This document shows, piece by piece, positions 1 through 5,109 of a DNA stretch of 5,109 bases. The stretch spans positions 1 through 5,109 of the forward strand of contig JAFYGL010000737.1 in the NCBI GenBank assembly GCA_017543165.1, read 5' to 3'. This DNA comes from Victivallales bacterium (lineage in GTDB: Bacteria; Verrucomicrobiota; Lentisphaeria; Oligosphaerales; Oligosphaeraceae). How positions within the stretch are numbered: the stretch's first letter is position 1; each line of letters starts with the position of its first letter. Below the pieces are notes generated by a model, which was not told the DNA's origin, searched no databases, and was given only the letters and a program-made list of their open reading frames with translations. The translations under genes were made by a program, and so were the position numbers.

Positions 1-1
1 C

Positions 2-940
2 GCATCCGAAGTCGGTGACATCGCTGAGGGATTTGTTCGGGCAGCGCACGCCAAGGCCGTAGCCATAATTTGGCCGCCAGAAATATGGTCTGGTTGTGTC
101 ATCCAGGCGGTCAGTTGCCATAAGGGCGATAGTTTCCTTCTTGAGGATGGAATCGCCTTTTCTCATTGCCTCCAGGAAGAGTGACATGTCCTCGACAGTG
201 CTGATGCACCCTGCCCCGCCGCTGGCGTATTCAGGACCGAAAATATAGAAGTTGTTGGGATAAACCTCGAAACTCTTTCTTTCTGGGTAGTACCAGTACA
301 AAGTGGCGATGCGCTTCTGCAATTCAGGCGTCAGCATGTAGGTGGTGTTTTTCATGCCGAGAGGCTCGAATATGTTCTTTGTCACGTAGTCATTGAACAA
401 CTGCCCGGAAATGACCTCCACCAGCGCGGCCAGCACATCGTGTGCCAGGCTGTACTGCCATTTCATGCCTGGTTCGTAGTCCAATGGTTCGCTTAAAATG
501 CCGCGTACAATCTCGCGTGTGGGGCATCTGCCATTGGTGGCGGAAGCCACATTTTTGATGCCTTTGGAATTCCTGTCATAGTTCAATCCCGCGGTCATGG
601 AGAAAAGCTGGGCTATCTTGATTGTGTTCTTTGCTGGGACAATGCCGCCCTCTGACTTGACAGCCATGAACTTGGCCTCTGGAAAATAATGCCACAATGG
701 CTCGTCCAGTGAAAAAAGGCCCTTCTCATACAACTGCATTGCGGCGGTGCAGGTTATTATTTTCGAGCAGGAATATACGTAATACACCTCGTCGCCAGTC
801 ATCTTGCGGCCTGTTTCCTTGTCAGAACAGCCATTCCAGCGGCGATATACGGTTTCGCCGTGATGCTTTACAATGCAATCATAGCCTGGAACACCCATGT
901 CCAGAAATGATTCCAGTTTTTCTGTCAGCTTGTCAAACAT
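2..940 (-). CDS. Class C beta-lactamase-like serine hydrolase, 3' end outside the window
   Basis: Reading from ATG at 938-940, 313 codons stay open to the window edge, so the gene is cut at its C-terminus. The protein looks like a beta-lactamase-fold serine hydrolase (Pfam Beta-lactamase; class C / EstB / penicillin-binding-protein-like). An SxxK motif, S57-C-S-K60, supplies the expected nucleophile and base. Family landmarks follow in order: LFSLDEP (75-81), TAGL (116-119), the second motif as Y163-S-L, EPLGMKNT (192-199), SGGAG (240-244) and YGYGLGV (292-298). The last residues, DFGC, fall where the third active-site motif (often FGxGG) begins; roughly 50-80 residues are probably missing. 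No signal peptide is visible, so a cytoplasmic location is likely. The second motif has Leu where class C beta-lactamases have Asn, which argues for an esterase or peptidase rather than true antibiotic resistance. The start has only a weak SD (AAAAGG, 3 bases away); M15 is an alternative start. Family confident, substrate unknown. Confidence -1.
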   Translation of the reverse strand, partial: MFDKLTEKLESFLDMGVPGYDCIVKHHGETVYRRWNGCSDKETGRKMTGDEVYYVYSCSKIITCTAAMQLYEKGLFSLDEPLWHYFPEAKFMAVKSEGGIVPAKNTIKIAQLFSMTAGLNYDRNSKGIKNVASATNGRCPTREIVRGILSEPLDYEPGMKWQYSLAHDVLAALVEVISGQLFNDYVTKNIFEPLGMKNTTYMLTPELQKRIATLYWYYPERKSFEVYPNNFYIFGPEYASGGAGCISTVEDMSLFLEAMRKGDSILKKETIALMATDRLDDTTRPYFWRPNYGYGLGVRCPNKSLSDVTDFGC

Positions 941-1007
941 AAGCCTTTTCTCTTGATTTTCCACCTAGAAAAGTGGACTGTGGACTGTGTGGGGGGGCAC
1001 GCTATTC

Positions 1008-1028
1008 CGCGCGGCCATTGGCCGCGCG
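1008..1028. repeat. Perfect GC-rich palindrome in the core of the heptamer element
   Basis: The arms CGCGCGGCCA (1008-1017) and TGGCCGCGCG (1019-1028) are exact reverse complements around a single T at 1018. In RNA this would make a very stable hairpin on either strand, with a loop of at least three bases. No T-run follows on the minus strand (the next bases there read GAATAGC), so it does not look like a standard intrinsic terminator, although it could stall polymerase or protect an mRNA 3' end. Confidence -1.
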
Positions 1029-1038
1029 TCAGGACGCG
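1025..1038. repeat. Second short hairpin overlapping the main palindrome
   Basis: CGCGTC (1025-1030) and GACGCG (1033-1038) form an exact 6-bp inverted repeat around the two bases AG. Four of its bases (1025-1028) are also part of the right arm of the larger palindrome, so the two hairpins cannot form fully at the same time. The loop of two is tight, so the outer pairs would have to carry it. Confidence -1.
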
Positions 1039-1128
1039 TGACCGCCATCCGCACCTGGCAGGCACAACACTATCCACAGTCCACAGACCACAGTCCACAG
1101 TCCACAGACCACTGGTCAATTGCCAGTA

Positions 1129-2085
1129 TTATTTGTTAATCAATGTGACGACTCTCTGCGGGAATGGGATGCTGAGGCCAGCCTCTTCGATGGTGCCCTT
1201 CAAACCTTCCTTGATGGCGAAGAATGCCTTCCAGTAGTTTTCTGTCGTAGCCCAGAAGCGCAGTGTCAGGTTCACTGAGCTTTCACCCAGGTCGGCGACA
1301 ACCACCTGTGGAGCGGGATCCTTAAGCACGAATTCGTTTTTCTGCAGCAGGGCATTGAGTGCCTCCAGTGCCTTTGGAATGGAATCACCGTAGGCAATGC
1401 CAACATTGACGTCTGCCCTGCGGACTGGGTTCCTGGAGAAGTTCTTGATTGGATGCCCGAAGATGGCGCTGTTAGGAGCGGAGATGAAGATGCCGTCTGG
1501 AGTCTTCAATGTAGTTGTGAACAGGCCGATTTCGGTGATTGTGCCGGTGACTGTGCCGCAATCAATGAAGTCGCCGCTCTTGTAGGGGCGCAGGAAAAGA
1601 AGCATAAGTCCTGCGGAAATGTTGCTGAGAGAATCTTTCATTGCCAAGCCGACTGCCAGACCAGCGGCGCCGAGAACTGTCAGGATGCTTGCGGTGTTCA
1701 CGCCGAGCAGGTCAAGTATCATGAGCAAAGCCACCACCCAGACCAGCGTCTTGGCAATATTGCCGAGAATCTGGCCGATTGAATTGTCCAGGCCAGGTAT
1801 CTTCTCGACCGCCTTGACAATCAGCCTCTTGCAAATGCGGGCAACAATCCAGGCGACAAGCAATACCAAAATCGCCAAAAGGATAATTTTGCCCAAATGA
1901 ATTACAGTATCCTGATGTTCCGCCCACAGGTTCTGCAACATGGAAGTCGTTTCCCCTGCCTGCACCTTGTCTATCACCTTGTTGACGACCTGCTCTGTTG
2001 CCGCTGGGGCCTGTTTTGCCGCCGCTGCCGCCTGTTCCGCCGCCACTGGTGCCTGTTCCGCCGCCGCCACTACTTCGTTTGCCAT
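1129..2085 (-). CDS. mscS: MscS-family small-conductance mechanosensitive channel
   Basis: This 318-residue inner-membrane channel should open under membrane tension to release solutes during hypo-osmotic shock, as a homoheptamer. Residues 1-34 are an Ala/Gln-rich tail of four heptads, absent from E. coli MscS (286 aa) and explaining most of the extra length. Three hydrophobic segments follow: about 61-85 (TM1), 109-128 (TM2) and 132-165 (TM3). TM3 carries the pore helix GAAGLAVGLAMKDSLSN (139-155); by comparison with E. coli MscS the two pore-seal leucines correspond to L143 and L147, and the E. coli hinge Gly113 is Asp151 here, a variation common in the family. The beta domain starts near RPYKSGDFID (166-175), with PNSAI (204-208) and NFSRNPVRR (215-223), and a C-terminal alpha/beta domain follows, ending near 318. 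AAGGAG 8 bases before the ATG fixes the start. It lies 30 bases after the ACT gene, so co-transcription is likely. Family very confident; the symbol is by similarity. Confidence -1.
   Translation of the reverse strand: MANEVVAAAEQAPVAAEQAAAAAKQAPAATEQVVNKVIDKVQAGETTSMLQNLWAEHQDTVIHLGKIILLAILVLLVAWIVARICKRLIVKAVEKIPGLDNSIGQILGNIAKTLVWVVALLMILDLLGVNTASILTVLGAAGLAVGLAMKDSLSNISAGLMLLFLRPYKSGDFIDCGTVTGTITEIGLFTTTLKTPDGIFISAPNSAIFGHPIKNFSRNPVRRADVNVGIAYGDSIPKALEALNALLQKNEFVLKDPAPQVVVADLGESSVNLTLRFWATTENYWKAFFAIKEGLKGTIEEAGLSIPFPQRVVTLINK
1984..2067 (-). repeat. Four degenerate 21-bp tandem repeats coding Ala/Gln-rich heptads
   Basis: Codons 7-34 of the channel gene encode four seven-residue units: AAAEQAP, VAAEQAA, AAAKQAP and AATEQVV. 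The (E/K)Q pair recurs at exactly seven-residue spacing (10-11, 17-18, 24-25, 31-32). The DNA repeats are diverged at wobble positions, so the array is older than a recent slippage expansion. In E. coli MscS the N-terminus faces the periplasm, so this tail is probably periplasmic. Confidence -1.
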
Positions 2086-2093
2086 GTTTAAAT

Positions 2094-2099
2094 CTCCTT
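2094..2099 (-). promoter_or_regulatory. Ribosome binding site of the mscS-like gene
   Basis: On the minus strand AAGGAG lies 8 bases before the ATG at 2083-2085. It supports the start that includes the Ala-rich N-terminal tail, rather than a later one. Confidence -1.
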
Positions 2100-2115
2100 G
2101 ATTCTTTGTTTAACT

Positions 2116-2547
2116 CTACTTCATTCCGAGCTCGCTCTCATTCAACAAATGCACGCCATTGGAGCGAAGCATGTCCCTGGCAAGTCCTGGCTCCGAGAAA
2201 CGGAGCACCAGCACTGGATTGCCAACGCAATGCTGCGCCACTGTGTACATGTACTCCACATTGACGTTGGTATCCGTCAGCAGTGACAGCACCTTGCAAA
2301 GACCGCCTGGCTGCTTGTCCACCTCCACTGCCGTAACCTCGTTTATATGAACACTCACATTGTTCTTCTTGAGCACCGCCTCGGCGCCCTCCACGTCATT
2401 CACCAGAAGGCGCAAGATGCCGAATTCCGATGTATCCGCCACGGACAGGGCGCAGATGTCAATGCCCGCCTCTGCAAGAATCTGCGTCACCGCCGCCAAA
2501 CGGCCTTTTCTGTTCTCCAAAAAAATAGACAACTGCCTAACTGCCAT
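2116..2547 (-). CDS. Tandem ACT-domain protein, probable amino-acid-binding regulator
   Basis: A 143-residue cytoplasmic protein made of two ACT domains and nothing else, resembling the COG4747 type (stand-alone tandem ACT proteins). The first spans about 4-70, opening with QLSIFLENRKGRLAAVTQIL, where G15 sits at the usual ligand-binding turn. The second spans about 72-139, with VDKQPGGL (76-83) giving the equivalent turn at G81/G82. ACT domains typically bind amino acids and control enzymes or transcription, but no enzymatic or DNA-binding domain is present here, so a sensor or accessory role is inferred. Relatives often sit beside phenylacetate-CoA ligase genes; no such gene is visible here. 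GGAGG ends 6 bases before the ATG, so the start is secure. The gene is 49 bases after the fucosidase gene and 30 before the channel gene. A hairpin in the leader could control its translation. Family confident, ligand unknown. Confidence -1.
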   Translation of the reverse strand: MAVRQLSIFLENRKGRLAAVTQILAEAGIDICALSVADTSEFGILRLLVNDVEGAEAVLKKNNVSVHINEVTAVEVDKQPGGLCKVLSLLTDTNVNVEYMYTVAQHCVGNPVLVLRFSEPGLARDMLRSNGVHLLNESELGMK

Positions 2548-2553
2548 AATTCA

Positions 2554-2558
2554 CCTCC
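2554..2558 (-). promoter_or_regulatory. Ribosome binding site of the ACT-domain gene
   Basis: On the minus strand GGAGG (continuing as GGAGGTG to 2552) lies 6 bases before the ATG at 2545-2547. It is near-consensus, and it is complementary to the 3' arm of the hairpin just upstream. Confidence -1.
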
Positions 2559-2569
2559 GATTTTGTTAG

Positions 2570-2590
2570 AGGTAATTTTTGAAATTACCT
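2570..2590 (-). promoter_or_regulatory. Perfect 9-bp hairpin in the leader of the ACT-domain gene
   Basis: AGGTAATTT (2570-2578) and AAATTACCT (2582-2590) are exact reverse complements around a three-base loop (2579-2581). It lies between the fucosidase stop and the ACT ribosome binding site. On the minus strand it is followed by CTAACAAAATCGG, which has no T-run, so a classical intrinsic terminator is unlikely. A role in mRNA processing, stability or translational control is possible. The structure is seen directly; the role is inferred. Confidence -1.
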
Positions 2591-2596
2591 TGATTT

Positions 2597-3871
2597 TCAG
2601 CCATTTATCCAATCAGCCAAATCCGCCTCGGTTCTGCACTGCGGGGCCTGGTCGAACTCCACCTTCAGCACTGTGCATTTCCAATCAGGGGGTAGTTCAG
2701 GGAGCCCTGTGATGACAAGTTTGCCATCCTTGGGCGACCATGTGAACGGGTATTCCTTGCCAGTGGAAAGCATTGTGACACGCTTGACTGGCGTATCGAT
2801 GCGTATGGCAGTCGCCACCTTGCCAGGCCAGCGGAATATGCACCAGTATGCATTGTTGCCCACATTTGTCCAGGGCCCTTGCAGATTCAAATCCACAGTG
2901 CCAGGGTGCGAGGCGCCAATCAGCGCACAGCCACGGGAATTGGATATGGCCTCGCGGTTGATTGCCAGCCAGGCGCCCATTTCCTTCAGGCGCTCGATTT
3001 CCTCGTTGCGGATATGCCCGTCCGCCTGGGGGCCTATGTTCAGCAAATAGTTTCCACCGCACTGGGCCGCCATGACAAGATACTGCACCAACTGCACTGG
3101 CGTCTTCCAGTTGGGGTTGAAGCGTGTGTAGCCCCAGCAGCACGAATCGCCGATGCACATGCAGCTTTCCGTAGGCGCCTGCTTGCCAGCGCGAACCACC
3201 TGCTCTGGCGTCTCGATGTCTTCCTCCGTCCCTGAACGGTCGTTGATTATGATGCCAGGCTGAAGTTCCCTGACCATTGCGTTCAGTTCCGCCGAGCGCC
3301 AGAATTCCGCCCACTGGGGCCTCTTGGTCGCACAACGTGCGTCCCAGCCGCCATCGTACTCCAGCAAATCAATCTTGCCGTAATTCGTCATCAGTTCGCG
3401 CACCTGATTGTGCGCCTGCTGCAATAACGCCTCCTTGGATTCAGGATATTTCTCAGGCTCGAAATAGCCAGGGAAACGCCAGTCCAGCAGCGAATAATAG
3501 AAGCCAACGCGAAGACCAGCGCGCCGCGCCGCATCAACATACTCCCGCACAATGTCCCTGTGGCAGCCATGCTTCACGCTGGTATAGTCGGAATACTTGC
3601 TGTCAAAAAGACAGAAGCCCTCGTGGTGCCTGGTGGTCAGGACCACATATTTCGCGCCAGCGGCCTTTGCGGTCTCCATCCACTCGTCCGCACAGCCAGG
3701 AGCGGGCAGAAAAGAGTCCGCCAGTTTTGCGTATTCGGCTGCGGGTATTCTTTCCGAGTACATGGTCCATTCGCCGCGTCCAAGTATGGAATACAGTCCA
3801 TAATGGATGTAGATGCCAAAGCGTGCCTCATGGAACCACTTCATTCTTTCTTCTTTTGATAGCATTTCCAT
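2597..3871 (-). CDS. GH29 alpha-L-fucosidase, intracellular
   Basis: A 424-residue glycoside hydrolase that should release L-fucose from fucosylated glycans by the retaining mechanism of family GH29. The TIM-barrel domain covers about 1-310: WFHEARFGIYIHYG (12-25) is the family's opening strand, RHHEGFCLFDS (81-91) the conserved substrate-pocket loop, EYDGGW (171-176) contains the likely nucleophile Asp173, GIIINDR (206-212) and GDSCCWGY (241-248) follow, and GGNYLLNIGPQADG (272-285) closes the barrel. A beta-sandwich domain covers about 317-410. The acid/base residue varies among GH29 members and I do not assign it. There is no signal peptide and there are 13 cysteines, which suits a cytoplasmic enzyme acting on imported oligosaccharides. 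GAGGAG lies 5 bases before the ATG; M3 is a possible alternative start. It begins 33 bases after the exporter gene. No fucose-catabolism gene is visible. Family very confident; linkage preference unknown. Confidence -1.
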   Translation of the reverse strand: MEMLSKEERMKWFHEARFGIYIHYGLYSILGRGEWTMYSERIPAAEYAKLADSFLPAPGCADEWMETAKAAGAKYVVLTTRHHEGFCLFDSKYSDYTSVKHGCHRDIVREYVDAARRAGLRVGFYYSLLDWRFPGYFEPEKYPESKEALLQQAHNQVRELMTNYGKIDLLEYDGGWDARCATKRPQWAEFWRSAELNAMVRELQPGIIINDRSGTEEDIETPEQVVRAGKQAPTESCMCIGDSCCWGYTRFNPNWKTPVQLVQYLVMAAQCGGNYLLNIGPQADGHIRNEEIERLKEMGAWLAINREAISNSRGCALIGASHPGTVDLNLQGPWTNVGNNAYWCIFRWPGKVATAIRIDTPVKRVTMLSTGKEYPFTWSPKDGKLVITGLPELPPDWKCTVLKVEFDQAPQCRTEADLADWING

Positions 3872-3876
3872 TCACT

Positions 3877-3882
3877 CTCCTC
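3877..3882 (-). promoter_or_regulatory. Ribosome binding site of the fucosidase gene
   Basis: On the minus strand GAGGAG lies 5 bases before the ATG at 3869-3871 and 11 before the in-frame ATG at 3863-3865. The spacing favours the first ATG. Confidence -1.
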
Positions 3883-3904
3883 ACATATTATGCTATATCA
3901 TAAA

Positions 3905-5109
3905 TTATTCTGTCTGCTGGTGGAAAAGTTTAGCATAAAAACCGTTCTTTTCAAGCAGCTCATGATGAGTGCCGTATTCCGTTATCATTCCATTTTCAAT
4001 GACAGCGATCTTGTGGCAGCGCATCGCCATTGAGACTCGCTGCGAGACCATGATGGCAGTCCTGCCCACCAGCACCTCGGCCAATGTCTCCTGGATTTTG
4101 CGCTCGGTATTTGCATCCAAGGCGGATGTGCAGTCATCCAGAATCAGGACCTCGGGTGCTGTGAGAAGCGCCCGTGCCAGGGAGAGGCGCTGCCTCTGAC
4201 CGCCAGACAGGCTGCTGCCGCGCTGCTCGACAAGGGTTTCATACTTTGCCTTCATCTCCATGATGAAGTCATGCATCTGTGCCTCCTTGGATGCGTCCAG
4301 AATCTGCTTGTTGGTGGCGTCAGGCAGTCCATAGCAGATATTGTCTCTCAAGGAGCCTGCGAAAATCTGGGCTTCCTGCGGGACGACGCCCACCCGTCGC
4401 CTCAGGGAATCCAGTTTAATATCCTTGAGATTGATGCCGTCAACCAGGATGCTGCCCACAGTGGGGTCGTACAATCTGGCGAGCAGGCTCAGCAACGTGG
4501 ATTTTCCGCTGCCGCTGGCTCCCATTATGCACAGCCAGTTGCCCACGGGCACAAACAGGTTTATGCCCCTGAGCACTGGAGGATTCTGCACTGGCTGGCT
4601 CATCTCCTCGTCCTTGCGGCTGTACTGGGACATGGGATAAGTGAAGAACACATCCCGTATCTCGATGCCTTTCTTCAGGGGAGCGGGGAAGTCCACCGCG
4701 TTGGGCGCATCCGCTATCTCGACCTTCTTGCTCAGGATGGTATCTACACGGTGCAGCGCGATTCTCAGCCTCTGCACCACAAACGGCAACTGCGTGAACT
4801 CGATGACAGGCACGAACAACTGCATCGTCGTGGAATGCAGGAACATGACCACGCCCAGCGTCAGTTCGCCGTCCAGCACCAGTTTGCCGCCATAGAGCAG
4901 TATGATGGCCCCGCTGATGCCCACAAGCACGTTCGCCTCCTGCCCAAGCGTAGCGTTGTTATGCTGCAATGTCATGGAATCCCTGATGGCCACACCCATG
5001 ACGCGGTGGAAATTCAGTTTCTCGCCTGCTTCGCGGGCGTATGCCTGGATTGCCTTCATAGCCTCGATTTTCTGGTTAACCATTCCGTACAGGCAAGCAT
5101 GGGTGTGGC
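3905..5109 (-). CDS. ABC exporter half-transporter with a degenerate ATP site, 5' end outside the window
   Basis: About 400 codons are open to the right edge. The frame continues upstream of the first visible ATG (5081-5083), so that Met is internal and roughly 180-220 N-terminal residues, including the first membrane helices, are missing. The visible part holds the end of the type I exporter membrane domain, with hydrophobic segments near 4805-4935, then a complete ATPase domain. Its motifs are Walker A GASGSGKST (4496-4522), Q-loop VVPQEAQIF, signature LSGGQ (4196-4210), Walker B plus D-loop VLILDDCTSALD (4115-4150), and the switch region MVSQR. Two catalytic positions are altered: the Glu after Walker B is Asp (4133-4135) and the switch His is Gln (4040-4042). 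With an intact signature, this matches the degenerate-site subunit of heterodimeric exporters such as TM287/288. An insertion of about 18 polar residues follows the FTYP (A-loop) Tyr. The partner subunit is probably encoded beyond 5109. Family certain; cargo (drug, lipid or peptide) unknown. Confidence -1.
   Translation of the reverse strand, partial: HTHACLYGMVNQKIEAMKAIQAYAREAGEKLNFHRVMGVAIRDSMTLQHNNATLGQEANVLVGISGAIILLYGGKLVLDGELTLGVVMFLHSTTMQLFVPVIEFTQLPFVVQRLRIALHRVDTILSKKVEIADAPNAVDFPAPLKKGIEIRDVFFTYPMSQYSRKDEEMSQPVQNPPVLRGINLFVPVGNWLCIMGASGSGKSTLLSLLARLYDPTVGSILVDGINLKDIKLDSLRRRVGVVPQEAQIFAGSLRDNICYGLPDATNKQILDASKEAQMHDFIMEMKAKYETLVEQRGSSLSGGQRQRLSLARALLTAPEVLILDDCTSALDANTERKIQETLAEVLVGRTAIMVSQRVSMAMRCHKIAVIENGMITEYGTHHELLEKNGFYAKLFHQQTE

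Larger units (their letters stand above)
973..1112. repeat. Intergenic element bounded by inverted GTGGWCT heptamer arrays
   Basis: On the plus strand two GTGGACT units run in tandem (973-979, 980-986) followed by GTG. On the minus strand, starting at 1112, five exact GTGGWCT units run in tandem (1106-1112, 1099-1105, 1092-1098, 1085-1091, 1078-1084), then a decayed sixth (1071-1077). The arrays therefore point inward and form an inverted repeat: 973-989 is an exact 17-base reverse complement of 1089-1105. About 80 bases of mostly GC-rich sequence lie between them. The period of seven breaks reading frame, and no gene is supported inside. Heptamer tandem repeats are known in other bacteria (for example the short tandemly repeated sequences of heterocystous cyanobacteria), but I cannot place this one in a named family. 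It fills most of the 188-base gap between the channel gene and the serine hydrolase gene. Confidence -1.

Noticed and set aside
2..940. Apparent frame break near the A-run at 712-717 in the serine hydrolase gene
   Set aside because: Careful re-reading gives six A bases, and the frame passes through as YEKGLFSLDEP, which matches the family, so no frameshift is present.
966..1105. The 17-bp heptamer inverted repeat plus the following TTTT on the minus strand as a terminator for the channel gene
   Set aside because: The arms are about 100 bases apart and the T-run is only four long. Termination is possible but not supported as a feature.
1107..1127. Short inverted repeats after the channel stop (GACCA/TGGTC and ACTGG/CCAGT) as an intrinsic terminator
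   Set aside because: Stems are 5 bp, they overlap each other, and no T-run follows on the minus strand.
925..1237. Overlapping open frames across the channel/hydrolase gap, with repeated LWTVD-type peptides
   Set aside because: They arise from the frame-breaking GTGGWCT heptamers and overlap the ends of the neighbouring real genes. They have no ribosome binding site or recognisable domain.
3888..3903. Inverted repeat TTATG / CATAA in the exporter-fucosidase junction as a terminator
   Set aside because: The stem is only 5 bp and AT-rich, with no T-run after it, so it is too weak to call.
2673..3903. Long plus-strand and alternate minus-frame open frames across the fucosidase gene
   Set aside because: They are shadows of the strongly supported GH29 reading frame, with low-complexity composition and no domain.
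3897..3925. Possible promoter for the fucosidase gene on the minus strand (TATGAT at 3897-3902)
   Set aside because: The hexamer is close to a -10 box, but at 17-base spacing the -35 position reads TTCCAC, a poor match, and the region is AT-rich so a chance match is likely.

Overview
The window holds five protein-coding genes, all on the minus strand, so in transcription order they read from right to left: a heterodimer-type ABC exporter subunit (its 5' end lies beyond base 5109), a GH29 alpha-L-fucosidase, a tandem ACT-domain protein, an MscS-family mechanosensitive channel, and a class C beta-lactamase-like serine hydrolase (its 3' end lies beyond base 1). I see no rRNA, tRNA, CRISPR array, transposase or phage gene.

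The first four genes are separated by only 33, 49 and 30 bases. Three of them (fucosidase, ACT protein, channel) have good Shine-Dalgarno sequences, so this block may be one transcription unit. A 188-base gap then separates the channel from the serine hydrolase. That gap holds the most unusual DNA in the window: a roughly 140-bp element bounded by inverted arrays of a GTGGWCT heptamer, with a strong GC-rich hairpin and a competing hairpin in its core. A second notable non-coding structure sits before the ACT gene, where a perfect 9-bp hairpin shares one arm with an alternative pairing that would bury the ACT gene's ribosome binding site.

The organism is a bacterium of moderate GC content. A cytoplasmic-looking GH29 enzyme, a cysteine-rich intracellular protein set, a tandem ACT protein and intergenic heptamer repeats would suit a gut or anaerobic member of the PVC group (for example Lentisphaerota), but this is a weak inference and a clostridial origin cannot be excluded.

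Functionally the genes do not form an obvious single pathway. The fucosidase suggests intracellular trimming of fucosylated oligosaccharides. The exporter is a half-transporter that should need a second subunit, probably encoded just outside the right edge. The ACT protein is probably an amino-acid sensor, the MscS channel protects against osmotic downshock, and the serine hydrolase is an esterase or peptidase of unknown substrate. I found no convincing new multi-gene system; the best leads are the repeat element and the putative RNA switch.
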